From contig NC_079877.1 of assembly GCF_029227915.1 (NCBI RefSeq), forward strand, positions 9,922,001-9,986,000: a DNA stretch of 64,000 nucleotides, written 5' to 3'. Both the position numbers and the translations under genes were made by a program. Of this stretch, positions 10,855-23,366 are shown in pieces. The first letter of the stretch is position 1; every line of letters starts with the position of its first letter. Source of the DNA: Hydractinia symbiolongicarpus (taxonomy: Eukaryota > Cnidaria > Hydrozoa > Anthoathecata > Hydractiniidae). The notes under the pieces are model-generated. The model saw only the letters and a list, made by a program, of their open reading frames with translations. It had not been told where the DNA came from and searched no databases.

Positions 10855-12641
10855 AAGATATATCACCATCCAGATCAAATTAAAGGAAATTATAGTACAA
10901 GATGTATTTAACGCATGCAAACATGAGAAACGACCGTTAAGCCAAATATGATGTTGTAAAACTGCATAAAAAACCCGAACTTGAATGTATAGGCCGGGTT
11001 CGCGACACCGATACATTAACAATGGGAATTATTCAAGCCAAAATAGGCAGAACAATTGATGTAGTATTTATTAACTGATATCTAATTCTTTCTTTTGTTC
11101 TAGTGGTTGTGAAAACCAGGGAGTTTGCCTGTCCGTAGTTTTGATCCAGGCTCATTTAATCATATTTAACTATATATCGCTTTTTTAAATTTATAGACAA
11201 ATATAAAAAAAGTTATTAGAACCAATACCCCATAGTTGATGCAAAGCGAGACAAAAAATAGTTCCTTAAATTTAAAGACAACGCGATAGTAGGAGCCTTT
11301 ACAAAACAAATGACGGTAAGATTAATCCGACAGATAATCGAAAGTTGATTTGCACATTCTAATACTAAACAGATAAATACACAACTGTATTTTGAGATGT
11401 AAAAAATCAACAATATATTGCAGGCTAAAAAAGGTCTTTTGTTTGAAGATATCACTTTCTTCGCACTCAAAGAATCTTTAAACGAAACCAAAAGAGAAGG
11501 AACATTCTCAATTGAACATTAGCTATCTTGAACTTTTCTCAAAGAAGCGGATGTCGACTCTACGTATGAAGCTGACTTTCTCTCTGTGGCATGGCTTATG
11601 AGGTGTTTTGGAGACAATTAATGGTTTTGCAGAGGAAATATAATGCATAGTGTATTAAGAAGTTTGCTGCAATTGTAATAATTATAGGACTAGCTGTATG
11701 CCCGTGGAAGAATCCACTGTATTTCTCATTTAATTCATGTAAAAGATATACGTCCATCAAAAAACAAACAATACAGTGGTGCGAATCTTACAATCTGCAG
11801 TATTACCATAAAATTGAAGGTGTCCAACAACTCCAATTATGTGACATTTAAATTACTTGCTCTTAACTTCTGATAATGCAAAAATTATTCGGAAAGGAGT
11901 TTATCAAAGCATTTCAAAATACGTCTCATCTATAAAAATTTAAATCACTCAAAATGTCACATACAAAATGTGTCTCACAAAAAAGCTGATCAGTGTCAAA
12001 CACAAATCTCTGTTAATGTATATATTAAAATCAGTGAGTTTATTCCAAAGGTTGTTGACACAAAATGAATGAAAAATGAAATTATTATCTGAGATGTAAA
12101 ATAATGGATTGCAAGGATAAATTATAATGCAACAAAACGTTTTTTGATATATTGCACATGGTCATTTCTCACCAAACTTTAGACAAAATGCGTATTAATA
12201 CATAGTTGTATTTAAAAAAAGATTGCCTGTGTCAATTAGTGAAAGCAATTAGTGATGATGGAACAACCCTGTTACATTAAGGGTGTAACAACCCTGTTAC
12301 CTTAAGGTAATCTATTTCGGAAAAAGTTGAGGCGGAGCTTATTATTGTGGATGAGTGGTTCCAAAGTACTTCATTTTGCGAAATAAATTTTTTCGGATAA
12401 CTACATTTGACTAAAATTTGAAGAATTCTTCATTCGGATAAAGAGGATTTAGTAACTTCGTGAGATACATAACTTTTAGAAACACTAAAAATTTGATGCA
12501 AATCCAAGATATGGAAGATTTGTGCAAAATCCACTATGACCGTCACAAACACTCCGTATTATTATATAAGGTTGATGATGTCAGCAGAGACATGTCAGAA
12601 CACAAAAATTCTTTGCAAAAGTCACAGACAGACAGAACTGG

Positions 12642-13147
12642 TGTATTATTATATAGATTAGTCGATAAGGCCCGTGGAAAAATCCACTAAGGCAAGATAA
12701 AAATTTTGATGACGTCAGCAACCCATCCACTAACAAAAATTTAGAATTTTGTTTTCACATTGCCTCTATTGTGGATAACTTAAAGCGCTGATCAAGAAAA
12801 TGTATATGATCATGTTCTTTTGATGAGCGGTTTTTGAGATAGGAGGGTTTAAAATTTTCAGCAATGACCCGTCAAGACAAAAAATTTTTTTTAAGAGATT
12901 TGTTAAGAGATCTTGAAACGCTGATCAAGAAAATGTATAGGATCGTTCACATGATAATCTACATTTTCTTGATCAGCAGTTTAAGCTCTACACAATAGAC
13001 GCAATGAATAAACTGAATTTCGTCAATTTTTTTTGTATATGCACTACTGGCATCATCAAAAAGTCTAAAATAACCAATTTTTACATTGTCCTCCTGCCTA
13101 AGTGGATTTTTTCACGGGTTTTATCGATTAGTCTATATAATAATACG
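12642..13147. mobile_element. 506-bp foldback element related to family C
   Basis: Long inverted arms: the left (12642-12696) reads TGTATTATTATATAGATTAG then TCGATAAGGCCCGTGGAAAA; the right arm (about 13093-13147) is its near-complement. Inside, GCTGATCAAGAAAATGTATA occurs at about 12787 and 12913, and as its complement near 12961, giving a nested hairpin (12911-12977). No ORF of note. A family C-like terminus (CACAGACAGACAGAACTG) directly precedes the left arm, so two copies may abut. Confidence 0.65.
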
Positions 13148-13884
13148 CTAAGTAATATTAAGCAAGCAATAAATGATGATTCTTTGAATACGCTATAGCA
13201 GTAAAATATAGAGTGAATAAAATTAAATTTCCTAAAACAAAAAAAACCAACTAAATAATGAGTGTTAAAAGTTTGCAAACTTCTACTCACCTGAATTTAT
13301 GTTAGTTCAAACAGGAAAAATTTATTTTTATTTGTGTCTGTTGACATGCTGCGACATGTCTATAGACAATACGTCAAATTGGACAAGTTTTTGTTGACAT
13401 TAAAGATCATTTTACAGACGTGAAAGCGAAATAACTTATAGACGTAAGTTATGATATAAATCAGAATTTAAAGAAAGTTTTTCAAGTTTTTCGGCTTTAA
13501 ATGTAGTTGTAGCGCGTTGACAATAACTGACTTTATCACGAGTGGTTAGTTTTTATCCTGGATTCGCTCACAGCGAGAAAACTGGTACAGCTTAAGTGGC
13601 TAACGAAACAGATATTTAATATTTTTTAGGTTTTTCTACAAGAATACTAAAAACGCTTTCTTTTAGGGTATCATTTAATTTTAAAGTTTCTTGTTGTGGT
13701 CTTGTACTGATTATATTCAAATCCTCTATTTATCCTTAAAATCTTCTGAATCCTGTATAATGATGGGGAAGAACTTCTATCATATCTTTCAAACCATCTA
13801 CCATCTTGAAACCTTATATAAATAATTTGTCTAATTGACGTGAAGCAGAATTTCTGAATTTAACGGCATGTCTTACTTCATGAT

Positions 13885-14231
13885 TACCGTAAATGCTCGA
13901 TTGGATTACAATTTAAGAGCCAAAGCGGCGCTTATTTGAATATTTAGGAAATTAGAAAAAAAAATAAAAAAATAAAAAGGACGATGTTATTGATGTAGAG
14001 GAACCTTAGGAAAGGAAAGTTATACAAGCATTTATGATTAAATTAAAACAATATTTTTACAATCTGAACTGTTCTGTTTTATCATTTTACTACCAACATC
14101 ATACTACCATCATTCCCAAAAAGAAACTTTTTACTTGACACAAAAACGTTTTAGCGCCCATCTCGAATAAAGCATACCCCTAAAAATTCAATTTTGAAAT
14201 AAACGGGGCGGTAAATCGAGCATATACGATA
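13885..14231. mobile_element. MITE with TACCGTAAATGCTCGA-type inverted ends
   Basis: The left end TACCGTAAATGCTCGATT (13885) is matched by the complement of the right end, TATCGTATATGCTCGATT, ending near 14231. The subterminal parts hold GCGCTTATT and its partner GGGCGC. It is about 347 bp and non-coding. The termini resemble those of other elements in the window that start TACCGTAT (24.7-25.0 kb and 45.8-47.0 kb). Confidence 0.65.
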
Positions 14232-14462
14232 TATTTTGTTGACACATGCACAGTTAGCTGGTTTTAAAAACTATGCGTCACGCGCTTATGAACCAAGCTT
14301 GAAGCTAGCATGTGATTACGTAAAAGGGTTAAAAACATATAACTAAACTGGGTTGTTTTCGGGAAATTTCCGCAGCATCCTAAACAATGTGTGTTGGCAA
14401 TGATAATAACAACCACATGAGGTTATCCTTAAAAAAACAAAATGGTATACGATTGTAAAAAA

Positions 14463-14735
14463 ATATAGTCGTTAGGTCGTAGAAGAATCCACGGGTCCGC
14501 CGGTCTTCAGATTTTTGCCTATCGTGCATATTTTTCGGCGTCGATATTTTTTGCCCACCTGTTAGCACAAAGTCATATAATTTGCTTTGACGGGGGCTGT
14601 CACTATAATTATAGGTGCGGTTATAATACGCTTTAGATTTAATAAACCTCTCGTTTCTACAAATTTGCGGAAAGATCTCTGGAATATAAGCTACCATTTT
14701 GAACAGACGGACAGAATACGGGTATAATAAATATC
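14463..14735 (+). mobile_element. Family C copy 2
   Basis: Starts ATATAGTCGTTAGG, then a decayed CGTAGAAGAATCCACGGG palindrome, and ends CAGACGGACAGAATACGG followed by GTATAATAAAT. Same layout as the copy at 10001-10180 but longer and more diverged. Confidence 0.55.
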
Positions 14736-17454
14736 ATTTCTCAACCAACATCTAAATTACCAGGATAGCAACGCTAATATCAACCATTCTCTGCGTTTTT
14801 AGAAGTCTTCCAACTACTTCAAAAGTAGGTACAAGCTGGACTAGACGATATTAAGTAAACTTGTCAGACGTTTCTTAAATAAGACTAGAGAACTCGTAGT
14901 ATCCAAAGTAAGAAAACTTTAGGCGCATATTTTCCTTATGCAGTGTTTTAGCACTTATCGAATGGTAATTTAGGATCTCCATCATCAAAGCCCCAGGAAT
15001 TTTTTTATCGATGTTGATGTAGAAATGATTTAAGTGACTTCGATTTTCTCGATTTGAAGTCCTTCTTTCGTCGGTGTTTTTTTAGACTGTACCAAATTGT
15101 TATTATGCGAATTTATCCATGTCGCGTTAATTAGAGACACAGTTAAATATGCATGAAAATATTGAGAAAGTGTGAAAAGAATGAATGTTCTAAACATTTT
15201 GGTCCTGCTTCAACAGGGCTAACGAATTTTCTTCCAATCGCTTCTAAAGTTGGGATTTTTTTTAGGATGAAAATATTTTATTAAAACACTGGGATCTCAA
15301 AGCCAATAACAAGTTGATTATCAGTTTAAATTTTCCAAACTAACAAACTTTCTAACAAACTTTCTGGCCTAGTAATATTATTCAAATTAAAAAAATAGGT
15401 TTATGGGTGCCATTATTCCAGTTTTACGTAAGAATTACACAAATTTTTAAATAAGCGTATTGGAAAATTGTTGTGAATGGCGATTGCAGACCAAAATCGC
15501 CAAATTTAGTGCTTGCTAAAATTTGTACGAATTAGGTATGTTACAATTAAATTTGGTTATTTTTCTTCTTCTATTTATATAATAATAAATATCTAATTAT
15601 TTGCCAGTTGTTTACTAACTGAGTTCGAAAGGAAGTAATCAACACATTCACTTTTTTTTCACGCATATCGCTGTTGCAATTATTAAACTAATGAAATTTT
15701 CATTCAAACACAGGTCACAATTATGTTGTACAAAACACAGCTTCTCTCTGCTATCCCATCAGCTAACCGATCGTAAAAATTTCCAAAACTATCTAGCCAT
15801 CCAGGAGCCGCAAACACTAGATTAGAGGTGTGAATGTACTTTTGTATTTAGGACTTTGTGTTTCTCAACGGCGCAGTGCTTTCTGATAGTTCTAGAGGGT
15901 ACTGGAATCGAGCTTGAATATGCCGTGTTCTAATCGTAATTGTAGCACTCTCTCGTTACACATGTACTTTTTTTTCACTAAACTCATACTTTTTCATCAA
16001 GGTTTGTTAGCCATGCGATTAAACACTCTTATGTAGAAAATGCTTATTGTTTAAATGTGGGAGCTTTTACCACACCATCGCTGTGTGTGGTTCGATGTTG
16101 TTCTCTGCAGATTTCAGATAACCATTTTGCAGATACACGAACATGTTTATATCGCTTCACCGATGTCAGATAATATACAAGATGCCCTGTGGACGAGATT
16201 CATATTCGTATAGGCGAATAGTATGCCACAGAGATTGAATTCCTTGTAAAAATAGACCCGAACTCTGAGAAGACGAAGTTCGAGGTTGCGCTATCGCTAT
16301 AACTACTGCAGTGTTTATTTACGTAATGTCTCTACTGCCCAATTTTTATAGTGAGTGGCCGAAAACGTGTTTGATTATTCTGGCAGAAGACAAATCTGTG
16401 CTGTTTAAAAGTTAAAGTGAAGTAAAGTGAAATAAAAAGGTGTTTTTTTACGTTACATGTGGCTGCTATCTAATTATTTAGGTTTTCATTTAGAAAGGTT
16501 TTGATGGAGATTGCGATTCAATTCAATTTATTTATTTGCCATAGAAAAAGTTAGCCTAGCTATCTGGCTGCTGGTGATCCTGGGAGCACTCTTTCCAGTT
16601 ATTAAAAGTAGAAGCTAGTTGACTCGTTACCTTTCTTAAAAAGTAGAAAAACCATTCTAAGAAAATTTAATGTGTAGCCTGAGGAAAAATCAATTTTTGA
16701 ACAATATCCTCACACAACTCACTTGTTTTTATTCTTTTTTGGACCATGCTTCAAGAAGTTACATTTTAGTAAATACTAGGTTAAAGTTTAAGTTCAGGTA
16801 CTTTCAAAGGATGCATTTTTCCATTTTTAATTGTCTTAACAAATACCCCTCATTTAGACGTTTAAAATTATTAAACCGATAATAGGACAGAAAGTATGAT
16901 ATTTTTGCCAACGTTAGCTAAAATTCTGCCCATATTAAAAATTAACAGCCTTAATAATTGATAATATAATAATTGATGGGCATATAATTGTGAATTGGTG
17001 TAAATATAAATTTAAATTTTATAACACCTTGATTGGTATTATATAACCTCTAAGAATATAACTTTAAACTGACACAAGGCTCAAACTGCATCTAATTCTC
17101 ATCAAGGATATTCAAATCTGAATTGTTTAAAATATAGAGACTTTAAATTTTTATATATATATGTTGTAGCTTCATAAAACCGTGGCAACACAGAAACATC
17201 AATTGTTATTATCTTTTACATGTTACAAATATATATATAGCTTCATTTTATGTATGATATCTTGTTGTATTAGAAAGTTTGCTGTATATATATTATGTAT
17301 GCAAGGTTGTGTTTTAAATTCTTTTTAGTTTCTATAATATGAAACTGCCTTTAGAAAAATTCTAGAATCATATTTTTCTATTGTTTATGAATTTCTTCTT
17401 TTGTATAAATCCATTTACTTCTAATTTTAGCAACATGCACATGCATTTTTAAAT
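14736..17454. other. Intergenic DNA upstream of the KY-like gene
   Basis: No coding exon recognised. It should contain the promoter and 5' leader of the gene starting at 17455; the leader cannot be placed. The block at about 15.8-16.45 kb has less AT-rich, more mixed composition and could be regulatory, which is weak inference. Confidence 0.4.
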
Positions 17455-20400
17455 ATGGGTTGCGGGTCATCAAAAGTCAGTAGTGTGGTCCATATCAACC
17501 ATGATACCTCTAGCAGAACACAATCTTCTTTACATGGTCATGTGGAAAGGGTCGAAAACTTAGAAATGTATTCATCAAAACAGTCTGTTTCAAACGAAAG
17601 CTTCAAACAGAGAAAAAAGAAGTTGATTCCCAATGTTGAAATATTTAAGAAAGCTGATGAGAGGGTTTTTCAGGTAAAAAATTTAAGTATTAATCTGTAA
17701 AATATTTATTTTAAGTGTTACAGACAACTTAAGGCTAAAATACACGGTCAGTTTAAATAGACCGTGTAAATGTAGGATAAAAAAACTTAGCGTGTGAACA
17801 GAAAAGTTGTACAACCTTTTTCCATTTTAAAAGTTTTTTAAAAGTTGGACATGTTCAACTTTTGCTAAGTTTTTTCTATTTAAATTACCAGAATAATTAA
17901 TGAGCTATATATTGTTTAAACTAAGTATATATTTCAGCATATTTTTCGGGTTCTACTTGTGTTAAGAGAGTTTTATTACCAGTAACTAAACGTATAAGTT
18001 TTTCTCACAACTAAACGGTCTGTTTAACCTTAGCGTGTATTTTAGCCTTAACTTTTTTTTTCATGGTAAGTCACTGCTTTTGCACTGCTTTTGAGTAGGG
18101 TCAGTTTGTTTGCCCTAATACCTAAATGTGGTATATAACTGAATGGATACCGCATTTTTAAGTGCTGTTTGGAGAGATGCTACTGTTTACACAAACGATT
18201 TAATCTGGCTTTTCACCAGGACTGTTATCCAATCTAACATTTTCCTTGTATGCAAACTCTTGCCAAAGTTATGTTGTTAATATAGACTTTATGTGAATAT
18301 TAAATGCATTTGCAAAATCTAAATAAATTTTATAAATCTACATTATTACCATCACAAATTAATGTAACAATTGTGTCATTGTAGTGAAGTAGTTGGTTCA
18401 AACTACAACTACTAGAAAACTATCTGGACCAGGAGAAGAAGTTAAAGACAATTTATTTTTGTATCTTTAATGTCTTCTTCTGTAAACATTAGTTTTTGTA
18501 GTTGGAGTAGGTTCAGTAATGTCATTTTTTTGGGAAAAATAATGTTCAGATAGAATTTCAGCCATCTTTGAGGATTGTTTTCACATGTTTTTTTTATCAT
18601 TAGCATGACATGTGCTTTTTCACATAGTTAAAGAATTATTTAGCATTTTTTCTAATGGATTTCATTGCTAATTTTTTTTGTGTTGCTTTATCGTTTTTTA
18701 TAGGATTTTTTAAAGATACAGTTTCTACAAATTCCTTAGAGAAGTATAGCTTTCTAGGAGGAGAGACAATTCTTAAAATTTGCTTAGTTATTAACATCTT
18801 TGTCACATTAAAATTTTTCGTTCCCTTGGTATTTTACCAGCTGCTGTTTTTTTGAATTGGTGTAATGTTTTTAACATGATGGTATAAAAGTTTAAAAAAT
18901 TGCTTAAACTGTTTTCTAGAGTAGTGAAATAAATTCTCTCAAACATTTAATTTTAAAGGAATTTAGTCTGCGTTTTCCTAGTTTACATCATCACTTCGAA
19001 AGTTCAGCGATGACTTGATTGGCATACGTGAATATTTATCATACACATCCGTATTTCATTCTTAACAGAGAATGCTTCACCCAGATTAGACCTCTGATCA
19101 TGACGGGCGAGTATAATGCGTGTAAGTCATATTGAAGAAGAATTACTTTGTTCATCACTAACATACTGCCAAGCAGTAAGCGGGATTCGATCCGCGGTCC
19201 CCAAAACTGGGAGCTGCAGACGAACCCTATACACTATGTGCAGCCATATCTTAGTGATAAACTCAGATAGTTTATCCGGATGGTGTGTATTCATAGGTGA
19301 ATATTTATCATAGCACATCCATATTTCATTCTTAACTTGATTGGCACTTTGTTGTCTTTGTAGACAGTGGAAACTGGAACAAGTTGATGATGTGACATAG
19401 AACGAACTGTAGGGATGATGCTACTGTTAGAAAGAACTAGGTCAAGAATATTGCTTTGATATGCGTACATTCAGTAACAATTTTACTGCCTGTTGCTCAT
19501 TTACCATTTGCTTTTCTTCGGGAACTATCTGCATGAAACATTTTGTATTTAGATTGTTGTAAGTCCATGTTTCAGAGAGTCTGATAAATAATTGATTTTA
19601 ATAATTGATTTTTGTTATTGTTATGTCTTTCGAGCTAACACCGTCTAGATCAGATAGGAAGAGGGTCATTATTATACTCCACCCAGCCTATGCTAGCATA
19701 GAAAATGGACTATAAGGCCAAAATGATAACATTTTTGAAGTAACTGCATGAGGTTTTAATTCGTAAAAGTAAAGTAGTCGATGGAGTCCTTAGCTGGGTA
19801 TGTTGGTGATGTTTATGGTCTGTGGTTGTTCATCAGTTCTGATAATGGTTGGGTGGATTATGGTTAAAGGTGTAGGAATAATGGGCTGGAATGATGGGCT
19901 GTGGTGTGCTGGCTGTTGGAAAAGTATCTGCGTAAAATTGTTTTTCTGTTCAGGGTTTATGTAGTGTGTCAGTCTGGATGCCATCGCCTTGTGTCATAAA
20001 AAAAGCATTCTTTGTGATAATTTTTCATTTGAAATTCTTTTAGTCCTTCTCAAGTATTTGGATTTATATTCTATATATATCATCCTTTCTTACCTCTCTT
20101 CTTTTTGTCTGACATTTGCAAATTCTAATATTAAAGTCAGTGCAATTGTTTCTAAGATTTCATCTATTAAGGATATATAACATCAGAACCCATTTGCAAC
20201 AATTTTTATTGGTTTAAAGATGAAGATTTGTAGGAAAAAAATCATGGTTTCTTATTTTTTGTGATTCTTCTTTCTATCTTTATAAACCTTTTAATCGGTG
20301 AAAAACTTTACGTGGTGGCTTAGCAAAAATGTCCTCTGCAAAACATCACATTAAAATGTTTATTAGCAAGAAATTCTGTATCTGCTTTCCATGATTGTAA

Positions 20401-23366
20401 ACGTCCATATTAACAAAGAAGTCCTTAAAATGCAAAGATCAACTTCCAAACAAAGATGTTCTGAAATTAGCTTTTGGTATATTTTCTTTCTATATAATTT
20501 TTTTTACTTCTTTCCTTATTTATTACAATTTAGTTCAAAATTTGACTATTTTTGTAGTCTAAATAGTGTAGACTATTTTTTTTATGCCAAATTTGTTTTC
20601 CTGCCATCAAGATTAAAAGTTTTAGTCTCAAATAAATTTTACCATTTTGTTTCAATATCATTAAAAGCAATACATTTGTGGGATTCAGTTCATATTAAAA
20701 AAGTTGCCTTTAATAGATTATTTGAATAAACATATTGTATAGGTAACTGGTGGATATTTGTCACAAACTTTTCGGTTTTGCTCTCCAAACTCTATTTTGT
20801 GTTCTTTTAAGTGGCGCCGTAGATTAGTGGTTATAGCTCTCGTACTCTGTGCGGGAGACCGGGGTTCGATTCCTCTTGACGGCGATTCAACATGGGCGAG
20901 TGAATGTTACCATAGCCCCGGGTTAACCCAAGCCATGTGAGGGAAATTGGGAAGATGGCACACTGTGTGGGCCGTTGAATGTTGCCGGGAGTTGTCTAGT
21001 AGAGCGCGGGCTCTAATTGGGTCTGCGTAGCTCAAAATGAGCATTAAATACTCTAGGACTCTCCATCTACGCCATGGCCCCTCCTGGAAATAATAGACAG
21101 GGTATATCCCTCGATATTTGTGAGGCTAGCCATGTAAAGTATGCACATCTATCTATCTATCTAACAATATAAGGTGATTGAGTTAGGAAAGAATCATGCT
21201 CTCCTTTTGAGCTTGAGATTTTTTTGTACCCATTTTCTGAAAAATGTTACACGATATACACCTGTGGAAATGTTGTTTGATTTAGGACCATGAAAACAAG
21301 AAATTTAATGTTATTTTAGGCGCCTGCATCAGAGTTGTCTGGTAAAGAGCTTGTTGAGTTTTTAATTGAACCATTTCAAGATTCAGATTTAATGAAACTG
21401 CGTGTTATTTGGTCATGGGTAACACACAATATCGTATATGATGTTGATTCCTATTTTAATCCAAGTAATCAAAAACATTCTGACGTAGACGCAAAGAATG
21501 TATTGGCTACTGGAAAAGCTGTTTGTTCAGGGTATGCGAATGTGTGCAAATATATGACAAAGTAAGTCTAGTTTTTGTTTTTCAACAAAGATAAATTTCT
21601 TCTCTCGGCGGGGCTAACATTTCTATTCTTTTTTCGTTTAAAGTTCTTGAAAATCGACTCTCATGTTGTCATGCCAACCTACTGCAGTCTTTATAATTAT
21701 TTTTTATGTTCAGAAGTAATTGTCAATACAACAATATATTAACCCTATTCTCACGCTGAACGTTGAGCATAAAAGATAAATTTACCCTTTTATAGTCTCT
21801 GCATGACATCATCAGGGTAGGAACCTAAGATCTTCTGCATTGGAGGCGAACACCCTACCACAAATCCACCTGTCAGTTATCATCGTGTCACTATATATAT
21901 ATTTTTTTTCAAACTGTAGTCTTGCTAGCTTGAGAATGGAAACTATAACCGGATGGGCAAAAGGTTTTTCATACGTAACTGGAACGAGTTTCAGCGATCA
22001 AAATACCAATCATGCGTGGAATGCTGTGTACTTAGCAGACTCATGGTGGCTGTTGGATTCAACTTGGTCAGCTGGTTATGTTGATAGCAACAAGAATTTC
22101 ATACAAAAATACAACGAACATTTTTTCTTAACAAACCCTGAAGAATTTATATACGATCATTTACCGGAGAATTCTGACTGGCAACTGTTGGATACTCCAA
22201 TCAGTTTGAAGACTTACGAAGACTTAGCTAAGTTCTCCACGGATTTTTTTCGATTGAAAATGAAAGCTGTGACGCATACTAATGGTACGATTAATTGCAG
22301 CGATGGTAAAATACACATGAAATATAAAATCGAGAGAGAAATACCTATAAAGTGCATAGGGAAGTTAATAAAAGAAGGCGCAACCAAGGCTATAGATAAT
22401 CACATTCATACATACACAACAGAAAAAGTTCTCCACGTTTTAGTCAGTTTGCCATCGAAAGGAGCATATCACTTGAAACTATTTGCTGGTGAAGCCAATA
22501 CGGAGGAGAAGGACCAGTTACCTGTCATTTCTTCTTATGTAATAAACTGCGCAAAAGAACAAGAAATATGCGCGGTTTACCCGAAACAGTACAAAAAATG
22601 GAGTCCTGGGTTTTATTTACACTCTCCTACTGAGGGGCAATTATACGTTGGAGAGACGTATCCATTCAAGATATCGTTGCCTGGTATTATTGAAATGGCT
22701 GTATGTCTGGGTGAGTTTTTCCAGTTTTTTATCAAATTTGTAGTACAAATTATGTAGTGCTTCAAAGTCGAATTTGGAATCGGTACATAATATCGCGGTT
22801 GTTTGCGAATCTTTATGGAATTAAAAATTATAAAATTACTAACTTTAGTTTTAACCACTTAAATTTGTATCATTTTGTACTCCCATAAACTTAAGTCTCA
22901 CAAATTTCAAACTCACGAAACTCTGTATTTTGAAAATGTAAAATATTTCATTTGTTAAAATCTGCACAGCTGCGAAAAAAATTTTTTTCGACTCACGTTA
23001 CTTTAACATTTGCATGACTTTAACAGTTTTTGACACGATTACTTGTACAGGTTTTTATCTTTTGAAATTTAACATATAATAACGCCAGGGAAGGATGGCG
23101 TTATAGTTCTAACAGGGTGTAAAGAAAGATACAGTTGAAGTTACGCCCTAAACAGATTGTAAATTGAACAATTCATTTTCGCTGACTTTTTAGGTGGAAA
23201 GAAATCGAGTTGGCTTCGCCTTCCCAATACAACTGGCGTTGTGTGGGAGGGTGATGTTACCATGGAAGCAGGAACAGAGAGGGTGTCAGTATTAGCAAAG
23301 TTTGACAAACAAGTTAATAGCACGTTTTCAAGTTTATTGGAATATCAAGTGTTGGATAAAACATAA
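17455..23366 (+). CDS. KY/hillarin-type transglutaminase-like protein, 4 exons, 474 aa
   Basis: Exons 17455-17673, 21320-21561, 21920-22710 and 23194-23366 join in frame (1425 nt with stop) at canonical GT/AG sites. The protein starts MGCGSSK, a classic N-myristoylation signal with a palmitoylatable Cys3. Residues about 75-205 form a transglutaminase-like core: W-S-W-V-T-H-N-I-V-Y, then KAVCSGYAN (Cys142), NHAWNAV (His185) and LLDSTW (Asp200), the expected Cys-His-Asp order. The NPEEFIYDHLPENSDWQLL block is typical of kyphoscoliosis peptidase (KY) and hillarin relatives; the C-terminal part is beta-rich. KY family proteins act at the cytoskeleton/membrane and most are thought to be protein-binding or protease-like rather than cross-linking enzymes. 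The triad looks intact here. No LIM domain is encoded, unlike many hillarins. An AATAAA lies at 23717-23722. Intron 1 (3.6 kb) is rich in SINEs and LINE debris. Confidence 0.88.
19013..19346 (-). mobile_element. SINE-like insertion with 12-bp target duplication and terminal direct repeats
   Basis: ACTTGATTGGCA occurs at 19013-19024 and 19335-19346 and brackets 19025-19334. The insert begins and ends with about 40 bp of the same sequence (GTGAATATTTATCATA... ...TATTTCATTCTTAA) in direct orientation. Between them, on the minus strand, is a tRNA-like head with box A TAGTGTATAGG and box B GGATCGAATCCC. It may be a head-to-tail dimer of which only a tail remains on one side, or a short terminal-repeat element. 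Confidence 0.7.
19347..19570 (-). pseudogene. Degraded non-LTR retrotransposon endonuclease fragment
   Basis: The minus-strand translation contains NILDLVLSNSSIIPTV, resembling the I-L-D-L-V-L-T-N block near the end of APE-type endonuclease domains of LINEs, and further on SMSHHQLVPV. Stops and frameshifts break the rest. It lies in KY-like intron 1, antisense to the gene, and was the target of the SINE-like insertion next to it. Confidence 0.45.
20811..21162 (+). mobile_element. tRNA-derived SINE, family A, nearly full length
   Basis: The head (20812-20885) is tRNA-like: GGCGCCGTAGATTAGTGG with box A, then GGGGTTCGATTCC as box B. It is followed by a GAATGTTACCATAGCCCCGG body, a central block (GTAGCTCAAAATGAGC then CTCTAGGAC at about 21026-21061) and an (ATCT)n tail ending at 21162. 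It sits in KY-like intron 1. Other copies are at 30945-31254 (-) and 31683-31759 (+). Confidence 0.88.
21742..21870 (-). mobile_element. Partial tRNA-headed SINE, family B
   Basis: The sequence matches the right-hand part of the copy at 36885-37165, including CCTATTCTCACGCTGA, TTTTATAGTCTCTG and GAGGCGAACACCCTACCACA, with the tRNA-like head on the minus strand. Only the head half is present. It ends about 50 bp before exon 3 of the KY-like gene. Confidence 0.7.

Noticed and set aside
19790-19984. Pro/His-rich minus-strand frame in KY intron 1
   Set aside because: Low-complexity composition from a TGG-rich plus strand, with no splice or start context.
20812-20885. Intact tRNA gene
   Set aside because: The boxes fit, but the cloverleaf is imperfect and the sequence is the head of a repeated SINE with an (ATCT)n tail.
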